Shown piece by piece: positions 1 through 9,788 of a DNA stretch of 64,000 nucleotides. Made by a program: the position numbers and the translations under genes. Source of the DNA: Bryoerythrophyllum caledonicum (Eukaryota > Streptophyta > Bryopsida > Pottiales > Pottiaceae); assembly GCA_963971425.1 (NCBI GenBank), contig OZ020517.1:27050668-27114667 (forward strand), in the 5' to 3' direction. Numbering within the stretch: position 1 is the first letter of the stretch; each line of letters starts with the position of its first letter. The notes under the pieces were generated by a model. The model was not told the DNA's origin and searched no databases. It saw nothing but the letters and a program-made list of their open reading frames with translations.

Positions 1-905
1 AAAATGTGTTAAAAAATAAAATAAAATTAAATTAAATAAATAAATAAATAAATAAAATTGGAAGAAATGGGAACATAGAAGAAAGGAAAAAATAAGTGAG
101 AACATGATAAGATTGAGAGAAAGTAGTTGAAAGGAAAAGAAGAGAGAGAATATAATAACATAATGAGAGTATCTTATGTTAAGAGAGAATAGGCTAGAAT
201 AGAAAAAGATAGTTAGCACAATTAGTAGTGAGGTGATATACACACTATTTGAATTGTATGTAGAATGATACTTCAACTGAAATTGAAGGTAAAATAGAAG
301 AGAGAAAGGAAAGTAAGGAAATTAGCAATATATAGAATTAGTAATTAGTAGAGCGGACAAAATCTACTAACATACTAATTTAGTGATGTGAGTACTAATG
401 AGTGCTAATTTTCCAACGTTAAAAAAAAAAATTAAAAAAAATGAAATGATGAAGAAGGATAGAAAGTGAAGAAGAAAGAATGAAGTTTGAAAAAAAAAAA
501 AAAAAAAAAACAATGATGGCAAGTGAAGCCTAAATGAAGATTTAAAAGGAAAATTAAATTGAAGTGAAGTATATGAAGAACAATAAACGTACAAAAGAGA
601 AGATCTAGAAAAGAATGGAAAAATTTAAGCTAAAAGGAAAAATATTAATGTCTAAGTGGAAGACTAAAGTAAACAAAAGAGTTAAGTTTAGAAGAAACTT
701 AAAGACTTAAGTATGTAAGAGACATACTTATTTAAGATGGAAAGAATGGAAAGCAAATAAAGACAATCAACAATCCTTAAGAAGAAAAAGAAAGCTACAT
801 GGAGATTTAAGGAAATTAAAGTAAGAGATGGATTGCGAAAGATAAAGTTCAAGGACAACGGTCGTTGAAGTCGACGAGGACGTCTCCGAGCTAAGAAGGG
901 GGCTA
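1..905 (+). mobile_element. 3' internal end of LTR retrotransposon A
   Basis: This AT-rich, non-coding stretch matches the last ~900 bases before the 3' LTR of element B (about 47,950-48,894). Shared landmarks in the same order are GGAAAAAATAAG, GAGAACATGATAA, ATACACACTATTTGAATTG and GTTGAAGTCGACGAGGACG. It ends in a purine run (893-902, AAGAAGGGGG) directly before the LTR, which is the expected polypurine tract for plus-strand priming. The coding part of element A lies left of the window. No gene is present; the long minus-strand frame near 367-594 is an A/T-run artefact. Confidence 0.8.
893..902 (+). other. Polypurine tract of element A
   Basis: AAGAAGGGGG is followed by CTA and then the TG that opens the LTR at 906. 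Element B has the matching AAGAGGAGGG-CTA-TG at 48,882-48,896. The role, plus-strand primer in reverse transcription, is inferred from position. Confidence 0.75.
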
Positions 906-2687
906 TGTAGAGCCTAAATCCTTAAAATGGCTTTTTTCAGAAAATTAAGTGTAAAAAGGGTTGTAGATATATGGAAAATTAAATAATTAATGATTAAGTT
1001 TACATTAAATAGTTAATTAATCAAAAAGTGTCTCTTCATAGCTAAGAGATATAAGATAGTGGGAAAAGGGGTGAACTCACACCCTTTGGAAAGGGTGTAC
1101 CTTTTCGTAAGTAGATATGAATGGGTATGAGGTTCAAGTGAAGTTAGTTTTAACGGTTAGTTGTTGGAAAAACCGTTTTCCCAAGAGGTGTGCCTCTTGG
1201 CTTTGAGTAGAATTAATAGCTTGAATTTTTAGCATTCTTGGCCATTTCCGTAAACATTCCTTGGAGGAAGATTGGAGTGAGCCCTAGCTTAGGTGAAAAA
1301 AGCTAGCAATTGAAGAAATCTCTTATGTTGTAAGAGTATTATGTTGTGTGTGAAATTATTAATACATAATTATTATTGAATTTGCATATGTAAAGTCTTG
1401 TGTGTGACTTAAATAATATGTAAAAATTGAAATAATATTAAGTGTTTCATAAAATAAATTTGACATTGTGTTTGTAAATGCAATTATATGCATGAGGTAT
1501 TAATTGTGAATAAATTCCTATGTATAAATGCATTAATTATTTTATTTAGATCTTCATTGTAAAAATTAGGATACTATCCTAATTAATTATGTGACATGAA
1601 ATTGTGAGTGTGTTAATGAATTAAATATAATGTATTACATATGAGTGAAATATGAATACTTAAATGTTGAAACTTCAAGAGATAAAGTTAGGGAAGATCC
1701 TAACTATGTCAAAGTGACATTGTGAATATTAATGTAATAAATCTAAGTGTATGTAAGGCATTTAGAAATTAATTTGAAGTAAGAAACTTAATGCATTTAT
1801 GTGAGAAATGCATAAGTAATTAATGTTAGGCTTAAGTTTGAGTATGGAAACTTAAGTTTTAAGTCATAAGACGGGAGTCTTATGCATGTGTAAATAAGTA
1901 AACTTAAGTCTAAAGTGGAATTGAACTTAAGTTTAAGTGATAAAACTTAAGTCTAGAGTGATAGGACTTAAGTTTGAGTGAGAAAGAACTTAAGTATAAA
2001 CGATAGGACTTAAGTCTAAATGTTAGAACTTAAGTCTACAATGAGGGAAAACTTAAGTTTGGATGATAGAACTTAAGTTTGAGTTAGAAAACTTAAGTCA
2101 TACAAGTATAAGAGTGAAGATACTTTTTTGGCATTCAAGTGTTAAGGGCTAATAGATAGTTAGACTTAAGTCGGGACTTAGAGTAGGATTATTTAGGAAC
2201 TTAATCTAACTTGTTTGTTGTTTGAACTTAATACTTGTGGTGAATGCTTGAGCGGATTGGACGCACGTGAAAAGTAAAGCGAATTGTATGAGGTAAATTT
2301 GTAAATTTAAATGGAATTAATTAAGGTACAAACAATGAGTGCAATGGATAGGATCCATGAGCCGAAGATGGCAAATACTAAGAAACTAACCAACAAGCAC
2401 ATTCATAGTTAATTCAAGAGCAAGGCTCTTTAGAGGAGCAAGGCTCTACCTAAGCATATAAATCCTTGGGATTAATACCTTAAGAGTGAAATGCTAAGTG
2501 TGAGGCATTTTAAGGCTTAATTCCCTAAAAACAAATGCATAAACTTAAATAACTCAATAAAATATAACTTTTGACCTACAATTAAAGACAAACTACTTAA
2601 CAGTTGACGCTAGACCATCCCGGGACGAAGAACTTGGATCAAGAGTGATTCTCGGGTGTTTTTGGAGAGTGGAATTTTTGGGCTACA
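906..2687 (+). repeat. Right LTR of retrotransposon A
   Basis: It opens TGTAGAGCC and closes GGGCTACA, the same ends as the LTRs of element B (TGTAGAGCC...CTCTACA). The body shares blocks with them, for example AAATTAAGTGTAAAAAGGG, CTTGAATTTTTAGCATTCTT and GAGTGAGCCCTAGCTT. At about 1.78 kb it is shorter and much more diverged from the two B LTRs than these are from each other, so A is an older or separate member of the family. Its right border cuts into a minus-strand gene remnant. Confidence 0.8.
1845..2175. repeat. CTTAAG-rich degenerate repeat inside LTR A
   Basis: About a dozen copies of AACTTAAGT or GACTTAAGT occur at irregular 15-35-bp spacing, separated by A/G-rich spacers. The CTTAAG palindrome is also enriched in the LTRs and spacers of element B but not in its gag or pol. 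Confidence 0.7.
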
Positions 2688-3364
2688 GCGTCATATCCGG
2701 AAAGTCCATAAACTCCGATATCTTCTGGAAGAAATTGCACGTTGTGCAACATATGCGCCTCTATGGCTGACTTCATCGCTTGTTCATTCCAAGGCATACC
2801 TCTCGTACGAGAGCTTGAAAACCTGCCGATGGTGGTCTTCACACCTTCGAGGAACTTGCGGAGTTCCAAGTCCCGTGGCTGATGCTGGCCCCCGCGAGGT
2901 TTTTTCACCTCACAATCAAATACATGCGATGCATTACTCGTACATTGAGTGATTACTCTCTCCATGAATGAGGCATAGTGATACATGCCATATGCATCCT
3001 TGAACAATTCAGAACTCTCCAGAGCGCGCTCAAATTTCGACTGGAGGTCGGCCTGTAAGCACATGATTCTTGGCTCTCCCTTCTCCAAATAAACTTGACG
3101 GAATCGCACCACGTCAGTTTCACACTATCGATGGTAGTATTGTATTGCCACACCTCGAAGAAATGCGGTATACTCCTTTGGTGGATAACCGACATCCTTC
3201 TCGTGCGCAGACATTTTTTGCTTCGCCCTCTTTGACGGTGCCTTCGGTGCATCGAAAGGATTGCGGCTCGACTCTGCAACGCTAGTAGGTGGAAGCTCCG
3301 ATGCATCTGGAGCATCTAAATCAACATACGCGGGCCGCTACCCAGTATTACGATCAGTGGCCAT
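2688..3364 (-). pseudogene. Unrecognised gene, 3' end removed by LTR A
   Basis: Read on the minus strand from an ATG at 3,364. The frame begins MATDRN, has a TAG after eight codons, then continues through a basic stretch (APSKRAKQKMSAHEKD) and VGYPPKEYTAFLRGVA to a TAG near 3,125. About 145 further residues follow (ERALESSELFKDAYGMYHYA, ITQCTSNASHVFDCEVKKPR, GMPWNEQAMKSAIEAHMLHN). Homology to anything ends where LTR A begins at 2,687, so the 3' part is missing. I do not recognise the family. The basic N-terminus followed by a compact helical domain suits a nuclear protein, but that is inference. It faces away from the GC-rich array on its 5' side. Confidence 0.5.
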
Positions 3365-3579
3365 TGCAATAATCACAACCCTACACAAACTATAATTTTA
3401 TTAAAAAAATCAAAACCTCCCCCGGACCCAATGTATGGTGGCCCCCCTCTTAGTTCCTAGCAAAGTACGAATAGTACTAGGACAAGGAGCCACTTGAGAG
3501 GAGCCTATGTGATTGATACTAGAATCTGTTCCATTTATAGTGAAATGAAAAACCCTGGCCTCGCATGCGCGTCTGCATG

Positions 3580-4310
3580 CGCCTGACAAGACGCCACGCG
3601 CCCGGCCCTCTAGTGTATGCGCCCGGCCCTCCAGTGAACGCGCCCGACCTTCTAGAGAATGCACCCGGCCCTCCAGCGTACGCGTCCGGCCCTCCAGCGT
3701 ACGGGCCCGGCCCTCCAGCGAACGCGTCCGACCCTCCAGAGAACGCGCCCGGCATTCGAGAGAACGCGCCCGGCCCTCCAGCGTACGCGCCCGGCATTCG
3801 AGAGAACGCACCCGGCCCTCCAGCGTACGCGCCCGGCCTTCTAGCAAACGTGCCTAACATTCCAGAGAACCCGCCCGGCCCTCCAGCGTACGCGCCCGGC
3901 CCTCCAGCGTATGCGCCCGGTCCGTAACCGAATAGAGCCTATTCCCCACGAATAGAGCTTGTTCCCCCACAAATAGAGCCTGTTCCCCCACGGATAGAGC
4001 CCGTTCCCGCACGCGCCCAGTCCGTTCTCATTCGCGTCGAGCCTGTTCCCGCACGTGCCCAGTCCATTCCCGTTCGCGCCCAGCCTATTCCCGCACGCGC
4101 TCGGCCTGTTCCGGCACGCGCCTGGCCTGTTCCCGCACGCGCCCGGCCCCAATGTCCACGCGCCCGACCGTGGATCTTACGCGCGAGGCCCCAAATCCTA
4201 CGCCGAAGACCTCGAAACCTACGCGCGAGACCCCTGCGTATGCGCCCGGTCCCCATACGGCATGCGCGCGTTCCCCATGCGGCGTGCGCGCCCGGCCCAC
4301 TAGTATTAAT
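3580..4310. repeat. GC-rich 21-bp minisatellite, array 1
   Basis: The first part (3,580-3,925) is about 16 head-to-tail 21-bp units of the form CGCCCGGCCCTCCAGCGTACG, with variants such as CGCCCGGCATTCGAGAGAACG. The second part (about 3,926-4,160) has units of about the same length around GCGCCCAGCCTGTTCCCGCAC. Units then decay to 4,310. Because 21 is a multiple of three, every frame stays open and gives spurious seven-residue repeat proteins on both strands. The base composition contrasts sharply with the AT-rich flanks. Confidence 0.9.
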
Positions 4311-4592
4311 AGTCGCGCGCGCCAAGCCCATCTCACAAACTCCAATTGGAAATCGTGGCCTTCAACTATCTTTTTAAGGTGGCTAATTGCGTGATCTTCG
4401 ATTGGGGCTACAGATTTCCACACATCCATACGACGTATTGCATCACCGCATCGATCACCGTTCTAATTAATTAACATCGCTACCTTGGATTATTTTGAAA
4501 TCCAAGGTGATAATTTTTGTTAGTTTTTTTTTTCGATAGAGCTTAGCGTCGTTAACAAACATTTTGGTAGATTTTTTTTACAGTGTTTGGCT

Positions 4593-6997
4593 ATGGAGAG
4601 TGAGAGTGAGCCGGATGCCCAACAACAGCCACCAATGTCCACCGCGCAGAGGAAGAGGGAGAAAGACAGAGATAGGGCGAGGCACGGGAAGCTCCAGAAG
4701 AAGCGGATGCACGTGTTCAACAATCCAACGAAGATTGCATTCGTGGGTTGGCAAGATGAGCCATCGCCGTGGACGTCTGTCACTTGCGAGGATTACATCG
4801 AGTGGTGCCATTTGTCGAAGATGTTTCCTCCACTTGCCATTTAATAAATCGTCGCGCAAACAAGGCGAATTTGAAGTATTGCATCAATGAGGCATTTCGA
4901 GCTCGTGCCCTCCAAGTTCACCAATACTTATACGAGCTCGAATTCATGCCCCGCAATGATTGTCCCCTCTATCTCGCTCGCATGGTATATGCGGAGGTCG
5001 TTCTCAATAAGCGAGTGGATTGGAGGACTGTGCGGAAAACTCCCAAAATGCCGAGGGTGTAGATGCATGCTGATGTGTCTAGGGAGCAACATCCAGTGTT
5101 TTCTTTGACGGCACTACGGCCACAGAAAACGGATGGCCCAGAAGAAGTAGCTCCAGTAGAGTCAGATTCATCACCGGATTCGGACTCAGATGGACGTGTA
5201 GGTCGGCGTTCATCGACTTCTCTAGTGGCGTGTGCGTCACGGAAAAAGCGGCAACGAGTGAAGCTCCATCAAGCAGGACGTCTGATGGTTCAAAAAGCTG
5301 GCCACGTAGATTTACCAATCGTAAATCTTGTTGGCGATGATGAACCCGCTGCGAGGCTTGTGGGTGTTGGAGATGAAGAACCCATCCATGTTGTGGATGA
5401 AATGCCAATGATGGATGTCGTAGTCACCACTTCCAACACCAGGCATGTAGCATCGGGGTCCGGAAGTACGACCATCGATGCTCACCAGGAGTTATTGGAC
5501 TCTATCAGCTTGAAGGATGAGATGATTCAACGTCTCCAAGAAGAGATTGAAAACCTCAAGCTGCAATCCACTGAAAAGGGTGATATTATCACCAAGCAAA
5601 CAACCGAAATAGAAGAGTTGCGTCGAGAACGTGTTGCCAGCCAGGCTGATATTGGCGAAGTTGCTCGAGGTGTGGACGAGACAATGATCGCCAATGTTAT
5701 TGGCAACATTACTAGCTACTTGCTAGAGACCCCGACAAGACCACCGCGTCACCGCTTCGCTAGTCGTCCGTTGGTTTTTCTACCGCCCCCGACTGTAGCA
5801 GCACAACCATTCGTAGATTCCATCGGCACCGAGAATTCTCTGTCATTTTCCCGAGCTAATCCCAGCACGGAACTTGTTCAGCTTCGCACTGCAAACGACA
5901 TCCGTCGAAAAAGGATTAGATCGGTGGGCGAGCAGTACTATCAATGGAAGGTGGCATGCATCTTGAATGTTGACCGTGCGAGGCAAATGGCAATAGAATT
6001 CAAGAAGATTGACAACGAATATCTGACGAATAATACGCGCCGTGACTTTGGACTCACATCTTGGGCTCACATCGACGAGTTGTTTCCAACTGAATTGCCT
6101 CTGTTGCCAGATGGTAAATCTATTGACTGGGCAAAGTCTCCTCATGCCCTTCAACCAAGCGGAAATGTGGCACCACGCAAATTATGGCCAACACCAACAA
6201 ACTTCACGCAAAATGAAGATGCTTGCCCGGTTTGTTTAAATCCTTTGGGGCCAGAAGGTGCATATGCTCTTGGCACGTGTCGGTGTTTATACCCTCCGAT
6301 GTGTCTGCTAGGTGGTATCTTGACACGTAGATTTTGCGCAAAGTGTAGAGCACCATTTCATAAGCGCTTGTATGAAGTGTTTGGCCTCAATGCCTACATG
6401 CCACCTAGTTGAGAGCTGAACTCGGAGAATGCGCCTGGGGATGCCTATGCTCAAAAGTGGGGAGAAGATTTGGTGTGGAATTGGCGTGCGCAGTGCCACC
6501 AACTACATAGGTCTAGTGTAAGCACGCAATTTGGTTGGGAAAATGACCACCAAGAAATTGTACGAGTGGCCAACAAGCTCATATCGGGAACCACCGCGGA
6601 CCATGTTGGTAAACGGAACTTCTTCTACCAAGTCATGGGCGGATATTGGGATGTTAGGCGGAAGGTATTTCAATTCGGGAGACGACCAGATGGGAAACTA
6701 TGGAATCACCAGGGACAAGTGGTGTCAGAATTGGGAGAGGCCACTGATCTTGACCTTTGCAATGCGTTGCAATGGGAAGAATCGCAATGGAAGGAAACTT
6801 GGAAGGAGGAAGCTATTGATTTCCTTCTTGAGGAACATAGTTCGGCGACTATGAAGACTCTCAAAGCACTTCGGAACTCCGAAATGTTACGTGCTCTGGT
6901 AAATGCGGATGGGCCTCACCGGAGGACGCGAGCGGCTCGTAAATTGCTGGACGATGGGGCCTCAGGAAGTGGTGAACCAAGTAGAGCCGATGCATGA
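4593..6997 (+). pseudogene. Family-1 gene A: basic N-terminus, coiled coil, RING-like end
   Basis: One ancestral reading frame, now broken. ATG at 4,593 opens MESESEPDAQQQPP, then a basic stretch and KKRMHVFNNPTKIAFVGWQD. A frameshift near 4,840 moves it to the frame holding NLKYCINEAFRARALQVHQY and RMVYAEVVLNKRVDWRT. TAG at 5,060 is followed by 449 open codons: an acidic region, a coiled coil (about 5,500-5,650, DEMIQRLQEEIENLKLQ), then a Cys-rich RING-like module (about 6,220-6,400: CPVCLNPLG, GTCRCLY, FCAKCRAPFHKRLYEVFGL). TGA at 6,410 is followed by a conserved-looking tail (KWGEDLVWNWRAQ, QFGWENDHQEIVRVANKLIS, RNFFYQVMGGYWD). The RING-like spacing suggests a zinc fold; ubiquitin-ligase activity is not shown. 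The long intact stretches suggest recent decay. A shorter paralogue lies at 7,708. Confidence 0.6.
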
Positions 6998-7197
6998 TGA
7001 TGTGGAGTACATGCAAATAGAATGCAAGATGAAAGCGTAGCATTTGTAATCATTTTGTATGTTGCGAAATTTGCATGTGCAATATAAATATAAGGACATC
7101 TTTAAAGCATTGACCGAATTCTTGCATCTCCTTTGAAACATTGAAATTAGTTTGAATTATTTAAGATAATTCAATTTGCAAGATAGGAACGTTCCAT

Positions 7198-7520
7198 GGT
7201 CCCTGTTCGCACGCGCCCGGCCCCACAGCGCACGCGCTCGACCACTGTTCAAGGGCGCCCGGTCCCCATTCGCGCGCGCACTGTCACTATTCGTGCACGC
7301 AAGGCCCACATTCGCGCACGCCCGGCCCCAAAGAGTGCGCGCCTGACCCCTATTCACGCACGCCCGGCCTCACAGCCCACGCGCCCGACCTTGGAACGCA
7401 CCCGCCCGACCCCATTCGCACGCGCCCGGCCATTCTGTTCCTCCTACCGAGACCATGATTGGTACGCGCGAGATCGTCCCATCTCGTACGCGCGCGGCCT
7501 ATGGGGGGCATGCGCGCCTT
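7198..7520. repeat. GC-rich minisatellite, array 2
   Basis: Degenerate ~20-21-bp units built on the core CGCACGCGCCCGGCCCC occur between 7,205 and 7,435, with scattered GTACGCGCG motifs to 7,520. It shares the CGCGCCCGGCC core with arrays 1 and 3. Like array 1, it sits directly upstream of a family-1 gene. Confidence 0.8.
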
Positions 7521-7707
7521 GCTATAGGTTTGGGAATCATGGCACGATGGGCCCACTTCCCAGGTGCTTTGGCCTGCAACTGCCACGTTGCGGCTGCTTG
7601 CTAAGCACTATTGGGAAGTGGGTCTCGGTATCTATTGACATCCCTTTTCATCCCGGTGTCTATTGACACCCTTTTACTCCCGGTGCCCCTTCACGCTAGT
7701 TTCAAGC

Positions 7708-8249
7708 ATGGACTCAAGTGGGCCTTCTGAGATTCGGGCTTCCGAGAAGAAAATGAAGAAACGAGAGCGTGATGCGGGATGAGTACGCAACCACAAACAG
7801 AAGAAACGCATTCACATATTCATCGATGGTGAGCTAAAGGCATTTCGAGGCTAGGGAGATGTACCAATCCCGTGGACATTTACACAGTGTGCAAAGTACA
7901 TTGCCTAGTGTCATTTGGGACGAATGTGGTCGCATTCGCGGTATTCGCAACTTCGGAAATACGACAAGGGTAATCTAAATTACTGGACCAATGAAGTATT
8001 CAAAGAACGGTGCATCCAAGCGTACCAGCACATCTACAACACGGCAAAGGTTCACCGGAACAAGGTGAATCTATCCATTTTACGTATGGTGTATGCTGAG
8101 ATTATACTCGGAGTAGTAGTCGATTGGAGGACGATGGAAATTCAACCAAACTCCAAGATGACACCAATATCCACGGCGTCACTAGCAATAGAGCGCAAGT
8201 TTCCGGGCGAAGGTCTAGGAAAAAAGGCGAAGGAAGTTGAAGTTTCAAA
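7708..8249 (+). pseudogene. Family-1 gene B, truncated paralogue
   Basis: From ATG at 7,708 the frame matches the start of gene A in layout: acidic/basic lead, KKRIHIFIDGELKAFRG (compare KKRMHVFNNPTKIAFVG), IPWTFTQCAKYIA, NLNYWTNEVFKERCIQAYQH (compare NLKYCINEAFRARALQVHQY) and RMVYAEIILGVVVDWRT. It carries in-frame TGA (7,780), TAG (7,852) and TAG (7,906). The last TAG stands where gene A has Trp before CHL. The frame is cut at 8,249 by the left end of CACTA element 1, so the coiled coil and RING-like part are absent. Function is unknown. Confidence 0.6.
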
Positions 8250-8439
8250 CACTATAAGAAACCCGTGTTTTTTGTGACAGGGCAACTAACGTGCAATTAT
8301 GTTTTGTGCAGCATTCAGCACGTCAACATTGACGTCCAAAAAAATCTGTTATAATTGACATGCGAAAAACATGCCAAAATCTCAAAAAACAGGCCCACGT
8401 TTTTTAAAAACGTCACAAAAACTTGGGGTTTGAAGGTGT

Positions 8440-8640
8440 TAAAAATCTGCCACGTGGCTGCCACGCCGCGTTCACGTCATTGCCACGAGGGCAGGCAGTG
8501 CCACGTGTGAAATTTTTCCCCCGACCCCTTGCTGACGTGTCCTATGACGTGGTCCCGCCAAATTCTGACATGGCGATGACGTGGCGGCGCCAAAATCCGA
8601 CGTGGCCCTACGAATTGCTGACGTGGCATGTCCAGTCAAC
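8440..8640. repeat. TGACGTGGC motif cluster (subterminal)
   Basis: About eight copies of GACGTGGC, CCACGTGGC or close variants on both strands lie in 200 bp, about 200 bp inside the left end of CACTA element 1. CACTA elements usually carry clustered subterminal motifs bound by their own accessory protein. The same core is also a plant bZIP (ACGT) site. Confidence 0.6.
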
Positions 8641-9788
8641 ATAATTTCACCACACTTACCACTCACGCTTATGTTTATCTTGACATCACATTTGACTTCC
8701 TTATGTCTCACATAACACTTGCTACAACGCTACAGTGTTTTTTGCGACGTCCATGCAAACAATGTTGTTTTTCTGCTCACTTTTTTTATGGCCACTGTCG
8801 CCATGGTTTTGGACATCTTCCAAAACATTGCAACGTCTGATCAGCCGTTACACATGCCTATCTCCATGTTTATTTTGACATCAAATTTGACACCAATGTC
8901 TTTTTCCATGTCCATGCTTGCATCTAGTATAACTGGGGTGACTTGTTGGTGTGTTATACAGAGACGTCGCCATGATACTTTGGACGTGGACAAAAACGCT
9001 TATTGCCCAAAGAGATGTTATCTAAAACATTTCATTGAGTGTACGATATGTCAATAAAGACGTTGTGGACGACATCGTCTTAGACAAACACTTGGGTCAA
9101 CAAACATGGTAGCCAACATATGCGGATGTTATCTCCAATGTTTTTAGTTTCACCACATCGAACTAGCTATGTTTATGCAGACATCTTGCACAATAGCAGC
9201 TATGATTATTATGTCTTGGTTGGTGTTTAGCTGGATGTCATTTCTGTTTTAGAGGGCATCATACACTGACAACCCCTTGTTTCACTGATCATGTCTATCC
9301 TATTGTGCAAACAACCATCTCAATGCCTTGGTGAATATCATAACGCTTCATGCATTCATAAAATGATATACTGTCAACCTCAGTCATATATGCATTGTTT
9401 GTACGGTCTACAATGCTGCAAGAAATGCAAGAAGTCTATGCTAATGTCTATGGCAAATACGTACGTGCTCCTTTGAGTCCGTCGAATCCATCGGGTACAT
9501 CGGGATTCTGCACATGGGTAATACCCCAAAGATGTAGAATAATAATCAAGCTGAAACACGTTACTCCCAATTAGCCTAATAACAGATCAGATGTTACAAT
9601 CAAGGAGCCTGCCAATTCACTTGACCATCCTTTTTTCACTATACTTCACTAATTCCCATTGGATATGTTCATGATCAACATTTTCATGTCATCTCAGACG
9701 TTGCTAACAACACGTTCTCATCACTGCAAACTTCAGGCACAACGCCATTCACTACAGCAATGAAAGACAATGTGTACCTATATGCAGC
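8641..9788. other. Non-coding interior of CACTA element 1
   Basis: No supportable gene. The stretch holds scattered TGACGT/ACGTC motifs and T-rich runs. The open frames seen here lack codon-like conservation and start context. Confidence 0.5.

Noticed and set aside
367-594. Phe/Ser-rich 75-codon ORF
   Set aside because: It comes from A/T homopolymer runs in the non-coding 3' part of element A.
3565-4330. Several long Pro/Ala- and Arg/Gly-rich ORFs on both strands
   Set aside because: They are translations of a 21-bp tandem repeat; all frames stay open because the unit is a multiple of three.
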